Positions 25,199 to 33,296 of a stretch of DNA of 64,000 nt are shown piece after piece. The notes under the pieces were generated by a model that saw only the letters and a list, made by a program, of their open reading frames with translations, searched no databases and was not told where the DNA came from. Origin of the DNA: Gammaproteobacteria bacterium (GTDB taxonomy: Bacteria; Pseudomonadota; Gammaproteobacteria; Steroidobacterales; Steroidobacteraceae). Each line of letters begins with the position of its first letter. Position 1 is the stretch's first letter. A program made the position numbers and the translations under genes. Location: the NCBI GenBank assembly GCA_025359205.1, contig JANYHD010000022.1, positions 1-64,000 on the forward strand, read 5' to 3'.

Positions 25199-26664
25199 GC
25201 GCTGAGCCGCTGGTCGCTGCCCGCGATGCCCTGCGCGCTGGCCGCGCCGATCTGGCCGTGGAGCTGCTCGAACCGCTGGTGGCGGCGGTACCGAAGGACG
25301 CGACCGCGTGGCAGCTGCTGGGCTTTGCGTATCGCGGTGAGCAGCGCATGCGCGAGGCCGTGCAGGCCTTCGCGCGTGCCGTGGAGCTGGCCCCCGACGA
25401 TACCCTGAGTGCGATCTCGCACGCGCAGACTCGCTTCGAATCCGGCCTTCCGGCAACGCAGCTGGCCCGGCGGGCGCTCGCGCTTGCGCCAGACAACCCC
25501 GCGGCGATTGGCAACTGTGCGACCACGCTTGCAGGTGAAGGCCAGCGGCGCGCTGCCGAGAATCTGCTGGTGGGGACGCTGGCGCGGCGGCCCGACTGGC
25601 TCGAGGGCCAGAAGACGCTCGCCACTTTGCGCTGGACCGGGGGCGACGACAGGGAATTCGCGCGCGGCTACGCCGCCGCGTGCCGCGCGCTGCCGCAACA
25701 TCTGCCGTTGCGCCTCGCCTGGTTTCGCCTTGTGGCACAGACCCGCGACTGGGGAGCCGCCGCACGTATTGTCGATGACGGCGAGCGGATTTTCGGCGCG
25801 CAGCCGGCATTCGCGGTCGCGCGTGTGTTCATCGCCAGCGAATCAGGCGATCTGGCGCGCGCCGCGGCGCTGTTTGCGCAGACCTCGGAGCTACGCGACG
25901 AGGTGCGTGATCTCGCCTGGGTCAGGTACTGCCTGCGCACCGGCACCCCGGAACGCGCCGCGGAGCGGGCGCTTCGATTGACCGGCACTGCCTCGGCGCC
26001 GCTCGCATGGTCCTACCTGTCGCTGATCTGGCGCCTCACCGGTGATGCGCGCGCACAGTGGCTCGATGGCTCGCCGCCGTACCTGGGAATATATGATCTC
26101 GACTTTGCGGCCGGCGAGTTGGAGGAACTTGCCGTGCTGCTGCGGGGGCTCCATACCGCGCATTCGCCGTACCTCGAGCAATCCGTGCGCGGCGGCACCC
26201 AGACCGACCGGCCCCTGTTCTACCGGCAAGAGCCGATCATCGCCACGCTGAAGGCCAAGATCGTCGCGGCAGTGCGCGAATACGTCGCCGCACTGCCCGC
26301 GGCCGTGCCCGGTCACCCGTTGCTGGGCACGCCGCGTGGGCAGATCCTGTTCGCCGGCAGTTGGTCGGTGCGGCTGAACAGCCAGGGATTTCACGTGAGC
26401 CACACGCATCCGATGGGTTGGATCAGTTCGGCGTTCTATGTGTCTCTGCCCGCGCCCGATGTCATGGGCCGACCGCCGGCCGGTTGGCTGCGCCTTGGTA
26501 CGCCGCCGCGCGAACTCGGGCTCGACCTGCCGGAGTACGCGCAGATCGAACCGAAGCCCGGTCGGCTGCTGATGTTTCCCTCCACCATGTGGCATGCGAC
26601 CGTGCCCTTCGATGACGGCGAGCGCCTGTCGGTGGCCTTCGACGTGCGGGTTCCTACTCATTAA
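25180..26664 (+). CDS. TPR-repeat protein with C-terminal 2OG-Fe(II) oxygenase-like domain
   Basis: The first 290 residues or so are tetratricopeptide-like helix pairs (LLEPLVAAVPKDATAWQLLGFAYR, AFARAVELAPDD). The last 200 resemble the putative 2OG-Fe(II) oxygenase family 2OG-FeII_Oxy_5, with GFHVSHTHPMGWISSAFYVSLP and MFPSTMWHATVPF...ERLSVAFDV supplying histidines and an arginine for iron and 2-oxoglutarate. The protein is 494 residues without a signal peptide. The only reasonable start is GTG 25180, which lacks a ribosome site and lies inside a short upstream frame. It diverges from halogenase 2. A protein-hydroxylase role is a guess from the family fold. Confidence 0.85.
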   Translation: MARAALSAEPLVAARDALRAGRADLAVELLEPLVAAVPKDATAWQLLGFAYRGEQRMREAVQAFARAVELAPDDTLSAISHAQTRFESGLPATQLARRALALAPDNPAAIGNCATTLAGEGQRRAAENLLVGTLARRPDWLEGQKTLATLRWTGGDDREFARGYAAACRALPQHLPLRLAWFRLVAQTRDWGAAARIVDDGERIFGAQPAFAVARVFIASESGDLARAAALFAQTSELRDEVRDLAWVRYCLRTGTPERAAERALRLTGTASAPLAWSYLSLIWRLTGDARAQWLDGSPPYLGIYDLDFAAGELEELAVLLRGLHTAHSPYLEQSVRGGTQTDRPLFYRQEPIIATLKAKIVAAVREYVAALPAAVPGHPLLGTPRGQILFAGSWSVRLNSQGFHVSHTHPMGWISSAFYVSLPAPDVMGRPPAGWLRLGTPPRELGLDLPEYAQIEPKPGRLLMFPSTMWHATVPFDDGERLSVAFDVRVPTH

Positions 26665-26727
26665 TGATTTTATTGTTGTAATTTCGCAACAGTTCCCGCT
26701 GCGCACCGGGCTCGCGAATGTCCCCAA

Positions 26728-26754
26728 TGCAATCGATTGTTGCAATCGATTGCA
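26728..26754. promoter_or_regulatory. Tandem LacI-type operators before TonB receptor 2
   Basis: A perfect TGCAATCGATTGCA (26741-26754) directly follows a second copy of the core, TGCAATCGATTG (26728-26739). Centres are 13 bp apart, just over one helical turn. The same 14-mer lies at the MFS1/sucrose phosphorylase promoter (10224-10239). A possible -10 (CTAATG, near 26764) follows. Confidence 0.82.
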
Positions 26755-26830
26755 GTCTCTGCTCTAATGCGCCTCAAGCTGGGCCGGGGCCAGCTACAAC
26801 AAACTCAATTCATCGTCAGGGGGCTTTAAA

Positions 26831-29386
26831 GTGAAGAAGTATTCCAACGACGTGCTGCTGATTCGCATTCTCGCTGCGACGGCGCTGGCGGCGGCCGCGA
26901 ACGCGCAGGCGGCCGACGCGCCTGCTGCAACTGCAGTCACGGCTCCGGCAGCGGGTGCCGATGCCACTGCAGCGAGCGATACTCTCGAAACCATTGTTGT
27001 TACCGCGTCGACCGGTAACAAGTCCAAGTTGAACACCTCTACCTCAATCAGCTCCGTCACCACGGAGCAGATTCAGAATTTCGACGCGACCAGCACCGCA
27101 GAACTCTATCGGCTGATTCCCGGTATCCAGGTTCCCGGTACGCAGGGCGATGGCGGTAACTCGAACATCGGTGTTCGCGGCCTGCGCACGCCCACGGGCG
27201 GATCGCCCTTCGTCCAGATCCAGGAAGATGGCCTGCCCACGGTTCTGTTCGGTGACATCCAGTTCGGCAATAACGACTACTGGACGCACCCGATGCCGAC
27301 CGACGAGCGCATCGAAGCGATTCGCGGCGGTACGGCCTCGACGCTGGCATCGCAGGCTATCGGCGCCGTGCTGAACCATATCAGCTACACGGGCCGCAAT
27401 GACGGCGGTTATGTTGAGCTCGAAAAGGGTCTCAACTATGACTTTACCAAGGTCAATTTCCGCCTCGGCGGCAACATCAATGACACCACCTACTACAACC
27501 TCGGTGGCTACTATGATGTCGGCAAGGGAATTAGCTACGCGGCTTACAACGTCAGCAATTCTTACGCGGTCAAAGGGAACATCACCAAGGAACTGGCTGA
27601 CGACAAGGGCTATATCCGCCTGCTGTTCAAAGCCGCCAACACGCAAGAGCCCACCTATGGCGGTTGCATAGGCTCGGCTACCTTGAATGGCAAGACCGTG
27701 AGCGGACTCGGGTCATCCACGTTGTGCGATGCCCGAAGCGAGGCCCCTAACTATTCCGCGTTGAACTCGGGCGCCTTGTTCTCCAATGTCAGCGGGCAGC
27801 TCGCCAGACAGCCATTTAACGGCATTCTCACCGATGAAAAAATGGTGCAGATGCAGACGCACTACGACTTCGGCAGTGGCCTCGTCATTGATGACAATGC
27901 GCGCGTCGCGCGGATGAGCGGTGCGTTTGACGTACAGTTTTATGGCGCGGGACCTGCTGCCGGCGCGGCTGGTGCGGGTCAGTCGCTGATCTACGCCAAT
28001 GGAGCCAATGCAGGCCAGGTATTCACTGGCACATATGTGAGCCAAAGCGCTTCAGTGCACACCAATATGAACCATATGGATCATGTCGCCAATGATCTGT
28101 CGGCCACCTACAAGTTCGACTGGAGCGCAGCGCACGCCGATCTGAAGATGGGTTACTTGTACTATTCGCAGCGCATCGCCGAGGATTGGCATTCAAACAA
28201 TTCGCTCAACGAGGCGACGGGCAAAAACCCGGCCGAGCTCGATCTGGTGAGCGGCCTCAACGGCACCGGCAACCTGCTGGCCATCGGTGGTCAGAGCCAG
28301 TTCAACGGCGGCTGGAATCAGCAGTTTGACATTACCTTTACTGACAATGCGCCCTATGCTGACCTGAACCTCGACGTTGGCAATTTGAACCTCGATGGCA
28401 GCGTACGCGAAGAGATCTTCCAGGGTAATGGCTGGGCGCAGGGCAGCTCGGGCAATCCGATTGGCAACGCCTCGGTTGTGCAGACAGACCCGCGTGACCC
28501 CACCGGCAAGACGCAAGTGACCACGCAGATCCCGCTGCTGGGATACGACGGTCCTGTCAATGCCGTGAACTTCCAGGAACACGCTACTAACTGGTCGCTC
28601 GGCGGCCTGTACAAAATTACGCCCGATATGTCGGTGTTCCTGCGCGCTTCCCGCGGCACACGTTTCAATGCCGATCGCCTGACCAACAGCAACCCGTCCT
28701 ACTTCAATCCGGATGGCACGCTCAGCGCGGCTGGCCAGGCCAACTCGGCCTTTCCGGTCACGCAACAGGAGCTGGGTTTGAAGAATCGCGGCGAGCTGTT
28801 CGGTGGCCATTACACCGTGGAAGCGACCGTGTTCTACTCGAAGTACAGCATTTCCTCACAGGAAATTTCTGCGACGAATTGCTTCAACATTCTTGGTATT
28901 GGGGATGGTCACACGCCGATCACCTGCATTATCGCCGGACAATACAAGGACAAGGGCCTGGAACTGTTCTCCACGTACAAGGTGCGCGGGTTTAACATGC
29001 TGTTCAGCGCTACCTATGATGACTCGACGGTTGCGGCGTCGCAGAATTCGCCGTACAAAAGATCGCCCAACATCCCGAACCTGACCTATACAGGCCTGTT
29101 CAGCTATGACATCTTGAGCAAAGGTGAAATCGGCATCAGCCTGAACGGCCAGTCAAGCGTTCCGGGCGGTGATGGCAACTCTTATCCGAGCTCGAACCTC
29201 GTCGGTGCGTTTTTCAAGTATCGGCCGATCAAGAACCTGCAACTTGGGCTCAACGTCTATAACCTGTTCAATACCTTCGCAGCCCCTGGTGCTGCGGGGT
29301 TCGTGGGCGGGAGCAACAACACACTTGTCAATGTTGGCGCCGCCCAGGGCGTTGGTGTGAAGGCTTCAGTCAGACTCAGCTTCTGA
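26831..29386 (+). CDS. TonB-dependent receptor 2
   Basis: This 851-residue outer-membrane receptor is the likely importer of sucrose or raffinose-type sugars, since it heads a cluster with GH27 and GH32 enzymes and carries the operator seen at sucrose phosphorylase. It has a signal peptide (cleavage near ANAQA), a TonB box (ETIVVTAS), a plug with TAELYRLIPGIQVPG and SNIGVRGLRTPTGGSPF, and a barrel ending in VKASVRLSF. The start is GTG with AGGGGG ten bases upstream. By eye its codons are less GC-rich than those of neighbouring genes. It is not a close paralog of receptor 1; the plug motifs differ. Confidence 0.92.
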   Translation: MKKYSNDVLLIRILAATALAAAANAQAADAPAATAVTAPAAGADATAASDTLETIVVTASTGNKSKLNTSTSISSVTTEQIQNFDATSTAELYRLIPGIQVPGTQGDGGNSNIGVRGLRTPTGGSPFVQIQEDGLPTVLFGDIQFGNNDYWTHPMPTDERIEAIRGGTASTLASQAIGAVLNHISYTGRNDGGYVELEKGLNYDFTKVNFRLGGNINDTTYYNLGGYYDVGKGISYAAYNVSNSYAVKGNITKELADDKGYIRLLFKAANTQEPTYGGCIGSATLNGKTVSGLGSSTLCDARSEAPNYSALNSGALFSNVSGQLARQPFNGILTDEKMVQMQTHYDFGSGLVIDDNARVARMSGAFDVQFYGAGPAAGAAGAGQSLIYANGANAGQVFTGTYVSQSASVHTNMNHMDHVANDLSATYKFDWSAAHADLKMGYLYYSQRIAEDWHSNNSLNEATGKNPAELDLVSGLNGTGNLLAIGGQSQFNGGWNQQFDITFTDNAPYADLNLDVGNLNLDGSVREEIFQGNGWAQGSSGNPIGNASVVQTDPRDPTGKTQVTTQIPLLGYDGPVNAVNFQEHATNWSLGGLYKITPDMSVFLRASRGTRFNADRLTNSNPSYFNPDGTLSAAGQANSAFPVTQQELGLKNRGELFGGHYTVEATVFYSKYSISSQEISATNCFNILGIGDGHTPITCIIAGQYKDKGLELFSTYKVRGFNMLFSATYDDSTVAASQNSPYKRSPNIPNLTYTGLFSYDILSKGEIGISLNGQSSVPGGDGNSYPSSNLVGAFFKYRPIKNLQLGLNVYNLFNTFAAPGAAGFVGGSNNTLVNVGAAQGVGVKASVRLSF

Positions 29387-29422
29387 CGGAATCGGCTTAT
29401 CGGGCGCGAGCCTGATGGACGG

Positions 29423-29463
29423 GGCGGGTGTGGCAAGATGCTGCACCCGCCTCTTTTTCTTTG
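29423..29463 (+). terminator. Terminator or attenuator between receptor 2 and halogenase 3
   Basis: GGCGGGTG (29423-29430) pairs with CACCCGCC (29444-29451) and is followed by the T-rich run TCTTTTTCTTT. It occupies the same place as the hairpin after receptor 1, between receptor and halogenase. Confidence 0.78.
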
Positions 29464-29504
29464 GGGCGGCTTGCCCGGTTCATATCGGGGGTCGGTGAAG
29501 AGGG

Positions 29505-31010
29505 ATGAGCAGCGCAGACCGGCACATACGCGGCGTCGTGATCGTTGGCGGCGGCTCGGCCGGCTGGATGACCGCGGCAGCGCTCTGCAACTCTGCTCCG
29601 AGGGGTTGCGCCATCACACTGATCGAATCCGAGGAAATCGGCACCGTGGGGGTGGGCGAGGCCACGATCCCGCCGATCAAGGTCTTCAACCAGATGCTCG
29701 GCCTTGATGAGGCCGAGTTCATGCGCCGCACCAAGGGTTCCTTCAAGCTGGGCATCCAGTTCGTCGACTGGGCCGAGCCCGGGCGTCGCTACTTTCATCC
29801 GTTCGGTACGTATGGCCGGCCGTTCGATACCGTGAGCATGCACCACTATTGGCAGCAGGCTAACGCGGCCGGAAAAGCCAGCAGCCTCGATGACTACTGC
29901 ATGGCCTGGGCGGCGGCTTCGGCCGGCCGCTACGCCCCGCCGGTGCCCGACCAGCGCAGCGTGCTGTCGACCTATGACTATGCTTATCACTTCGACGCCG
30001 GGCTCTACGCGGCATTCCTGCGCGAATACTCCGAAAAGCGCGGCGTCACGCGCGTCGAGGGCAAGATCAACGACGTGCAGCTGAATGCAGCCAACGGCTA
30101 CGTCGAGAGCGTGCAGCTGCAGGATGGCCGGCGCTTTTCCGGCGAGCTGTTCATCGACTGCTCGGGCTTCCGCGGGCTGCTGATCGAGGGGGCCCTAAAG
30201 ACTGGCTACGACGACTGGACGCACTGGCTGCCCTGCGATCGTGCCATGGCCGTGCCCTGCGCCAGTGCCGGCGAGTTTCTACCGCATACCCGTTCCACGG
30301 CGCGTGCGGCCGGTTGGCAGTGGCGCATCCCGCTGCAGCATCGGACGGGCAATGGCTACGTGTATTGTTCGAAATTCATCAGCGATGATGCGGCCGCTGC
30401 CATGCTGTTGGCCAACCTCGACGGCAAGGCGCTGGCCGAGCCGCGACCGCTGCGCTTCGTCACCGGCCGGCGGCGCAGGATGTGGAACCGCAACGTGATC
30501 GCCATCGGCCTGTCGAGCGGCTTTCTCGAGCCGCTGGAATCGACCAGCCTGCACTTGATTCAGGCGGGCATCGCCAAGCTCATTGCGCTGTTCCCGGACC
30601 GGGACTTTGATCCGATCGTCAGCGATGAATACAACCGCATCGCGGCGAGCGAGATGGAGCGCATCCGCGATTTTATTATCCTGCACTACCATCTGAATCA
30701 ACGGCAGGAAGGGGAAATGTGGCGTCACTGCGCGAGCATGGCGATCCCCGACACTCTGCAGGAAAAGATCGTGCACTTTCGCCGTTATGGGCGGCTGGTG
30801 CAGCGCGAGTACGACCTGTTCGGCCCATCGTCCTGGCTGGCCGTACACATTGGACAGTTGAACATTCCGGAGCGGCCTGACCCGCTGCTTGACTATCGTG
30901 ATTTCGATGGCGTGCAGTGGCTCGCAAAGCTCCGCGACGCGATGACCGCTGCAGCGCTACAGCTGCCGACGCACCAGCAGTACATCGACAAGTACTGCAA
31001 GGCAATTTAG
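29505..31010 (+). CDS. Tryptophan-halogenase-family flavoprotein 3
   Basis: This third paralog (501 residues) lies downstream of TonB receptor 2. It shows [28 protein letters not shown] with the catalytic-type lysine, [12 protein letters not shown] and [12 protein letters not shown]. By motif it is closer to halogenase 1 than to halogenase 2, and both have the same gene order receptor-hairpin-halogenase. GAAGAGGG lies directly before the ATG. The alpha-galactosidase gene follows after 45 bp, so it is probably co-transcribed with GH27 and GH32. The substrate is unknown. Confidence 0.9.
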   Translation: MSSADRHIRGVVIVGGGSAGWMTAAALCNSAPRGCAITLIESEEIGTVGVGEATIPPIKVFNQMLGLDEAEFMRRTKGSFKLGIQFVDWAEPGRRYFHPFGTYGRPFDTVSMHHYWQQANAAGKASSLDDYCMAWAAASAGRYAPPVPDQRSVLSTYDYAYHFDAGLYAAFLREYSEKRGVTRVEGKINDVQLNAANGYVESVQLQDGRRFSGELFIDCSGFRGLLIEGALKTGYDDWTHWLPCDRAMAVPCASAGEFLPHTRSTARAAGWQWRIPLQHRTGNGYVYCSKFISDDAAAAMLLANLDGKALAEPRPLRFVTGRRRRMWNRNVIAIGLSSGFLEPLESTSLHLIQAGIAKLIALFPDRDFDPIVSDEYNRIAASEMERIRDFIILHYHLNQRQEGEMWRHCASMAIPDTLQEKIVHFRRYGRLVQREYDLFGPSSWLAVHIGQLNIPERPDPLLDYRDFDGVQWLAKLRDAMTAAALQLPTHQQYIDKYCKAI

Positions 31011-31038
31011 TGAGGATCCGCGCGAGCGGGGAGGGGAG

Positions 31039-31066
31039 AACATGAAGGCAAGAACATGAAGGCAAG
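31039..31066 (+). repeat. Perfect 14-bp tandem duplication of the GH27 start region
   Basis: AACATGAAGGCAAG is repeated directly (31039-31052, 31053-31066). The first ATG (31042), preceded by GGGAGGGGAG, opens a five-codon frame whose TGA overlaps the second ATG (31056), the real GH27 start. The duplication thus separates the best ribosome site from the gene by one mini-frame. Confidence 0.85.
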
Positions 31067-33296
31067 ACTGCTGAGTACATTGGCGCTGCTGGCGCTGCAG
31101 GCCGCCGCCCGGGCGGATAGTCCTGGCATCATCGAACTGCCGCGCGCACTGTTCGCGACCGGCGATGACCCGGCGCGCGCCAAGCCGGATTTCGATGACC
31201 GCAACTGGGTCGAGATCTCGACGCTGGCCAACTACGAGAAACAAGGCTTTCCAGGTTACGACGGCTACTCGTGGTACCGCTTCCATGTGCGCATTCCCTC
31301 GAGCCTCAAGACCACGGTGCATTGGCCGCGGCGGCTGCATCTCTATCTTTCGAGTATCGACGATGTCGACCAGACATTTTTGAATGGCGCCAGGATCGGC
31401 GAGATGGGCCAGTTTCCGGATGATCCGCGCGGTTACGCAACGCGCTGGAACGGGCTGCGCGACTATTACGTGGATGTCGCCACGGGCCTGGTGCACTGGG
31501 ATCAGGACAACGTCATCGCCGTGCGCGTCTACGACGGCTCGGGCGGCGGCGGCTTCTATCGCGACATGCCGACGCTGAGCCTCGCGGAGATCACCGACGG
31601 GCTGAGCATGGACCTCGGCCAGACGCCGATCGAATACGGGCCGGAGAATTTCCGTGCCCGCGTGCACTGGCTGAACAGCTTTCCGATCGCTCTCGACGGT
31701 CGCATGGACTACGAGATCTACGACGCCGCCACGGACAAGGTACTGCGCCGGGAACGCGCGCCGTTTCATATCGAAGCCAACGGCCAGGCCGACCTGCCTG
31801 TCGATGCGCCACAACGTGCCGGGGTGGAGGTGCGCTTCCATTTCACCGAGGCCAGCACGGGCGCGGTCGCCAGCGCGACCATGCATGCGCCCTACTTGCT
31901 CACGCCGCCCGAGTCCCCCAGCCCACGGATCAACGGCGCTCGCGTGCAAGGCGTGCGGCCCGGCTCGCCGGTTTACTACCGAATCGCCGCTACCGGCAAG
32001 GCGCCGCTGAATTTCGCCGCCTCAGGCTTGCCCGCAGGGCTGCGACTCGATCGCGGCAGCGGTGTGATCAGTGGCCATACACGCAGGGAGGGCGATTATC
32101 GGGTGGCGCTCACCACCAGCAATACGCTCGGCTCGGCGCACGCGACGCTGTCAATCCGTGTCGGTCACCAGCTGGCGCTGACGCCCCCGATGGGCTGGAA
32201 CAGCTGGAACGCCTACGGCCTGGCGGTCGATGCCGCCAAGGTGCGCGCCGTAGCTGAGGCGATGATCAGCACCGGCCTGGCGGCGCACGGCTGGACCTAC
32301 ATCAACATCGACGACGGCTGGGAGGCCAGCGAGCGTGCTGCCGACGGCGAGATCCGCGCCAACGCGAAATTCCCGGATATGCCCGCGCTCAGCGCCTATC
32401 TGCATGAACGCGGTCTGCGCTTCGGCATCTATTCCTCGCCCGGTGCGCTTACCTGCGGCCGTTTCCTCGGCTCGCTCGGGCACGAGCGGCGGGACGCCGA
32501 TACTTATGCGGCCTGGGGCATCGACTACCTGAAATACGACATGTGCTCCTACGAGCTGCTGCTACCGAAGGAACCGACGTTGGCGGATTACCAGGCGCCC
32601 TATCGCGTGATGGGTGCCGCGCTCGAGGCGCAGCCGCGCGATATCATCTACAGCCTGTGCCAGTACGGAGTCGCCGAGGTCTGGAAATGGGGCGGCGAAG
32701 TCCGCGGCAATTCCTGGCGCACCACCGGCGACATCGAAGACAGCTGGAGTGTGACCCGCGAGATCATGGGCTCGCAGCACCTCTCCGCGCCGTTTGCCAG
32801 CCCCGGACACTGGAACGACCCCGACATGCTGGTGGTGGGCGAAGTCGGTTGGGGCGGCGCACTGCATCCTTCGCGCATCACGCCCGACGAGCAGTACAGC
32901 CACATCAGCTTGTGGTCGCTGCTGGCCGCACCGCTACTGCTGGGCAACGAGCTCACGCATCTCGATGCCTTCACGCGCAACCTGCTGGTGAACGACGAAG
33001 TCATCGCCATCGACCAGGACCCGCTTGGTCACGCGGCCCGCCGCGCCTGGGTCGGGGACGATTGGGAGATCTGGGTGCGTGATCTGGCGGATGGGCGCCG
33101 GGCCGTGGGTGTCTTCAACTTCGGCGATCGGTTTCGCCGCCTCAAGCTGGCCGGCCGCGTGCCGGAGCTCGCACCCGGCGTGGCGCTGCGCGATGTGTGG
33201 CGGCAGCGGAACCTGGCGCCGCTGACGACAGGTTACGAGGCCGCAGTGCCGTCGCATGGTGTGCTGCTGTTGGCGGTGGGCAAGGCGCGGCCATGA
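31056..33296 (+). CDS. Alpha-galactosidase (GH27) with N-terminal binding domains
   Basis: This exported enzyme probably removes galactose from raffinose-type sugars. The 746 residues comprise a signal peptide (LLSTLALLALQAAARA), a jelly-roll sugar-binding-like region (to about 180), a linker, a putative Ig-like domain (about 290-365, FAASGLPAGLRLDRGSGVISG) and a GH27 barrel from about 375 (PPMGWNSWNAYG). Catalytic motifs are YLKYDMC (nucleophile Asp) and HWNDPDML (acid/base Asp). A C-terminal beta domain follows. The domain set is longer than the usual 400-residue GH27. The stop overlaps the GH32 start by ATGA. Hydrolysis of raffinose would give sucrose for GH32 or for import. Confidence 0.92.
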   Translation: MKARLLSTLALLALQAAARADSPGIIELPRALFATGDDPARAKPDFDDRNWVEISTLANYEKQGFPGYDGYSWYRFHVRIPSSLKTTVHWPRRLHLYLSSIDDVDQTFLNGARIGEMGQFPDDPRGYATRWNGLRDYYVDVATGLVHWDQDNVIAVRVYDGSGGGGFYRDMPTLSLAEITDGLSMDLGQTPIEYGPENFRARVHWLNSFPIALDGRMDYEIYDAATDKVLRRERAPFHIEANGQADLPVDAPQRAGVEVRFHFTEASTGAVASATMHAPYLLTPPESPSPRINGARVQGVRPGSPVYYRIAATGKAPLNFAASGLPAGLRLDRGSGVISGHTRREGDYRVALTTSNTLGSAHATLSIRVGHQLALTPPMGWNSWNAYGLAVDAAKVRAVAEAMISTGLAAHGWTYINIDDGWEASERAADGEIRANAKFPDMPALSAYLHERGLRFGIYSSPGALTCGRFLGSLGHERRDADTYAAWGIDYLKYDMCSYELLLPKEPTLADYQAPYRVMGAALEAQPRDIIYSLCQYGVAEVWKWGGEVRGNSWRTTGDIEDSWSVTREIMGSQHLSAPFASPGHWNDPDMLVVGEVGWGGALHPSRITPDEQYSHISLWSLLAAPLLLGNELTHLDAFTRNLLVNDEVIAIDQDPLGHAARRAWVGDDWEIWVRDLADGRRAVGVFNFGDRFRRLKLAGRVPELAPGVALRDVWRQRNLAPLTTGYEAAVPSHGVLLLAVGKARP

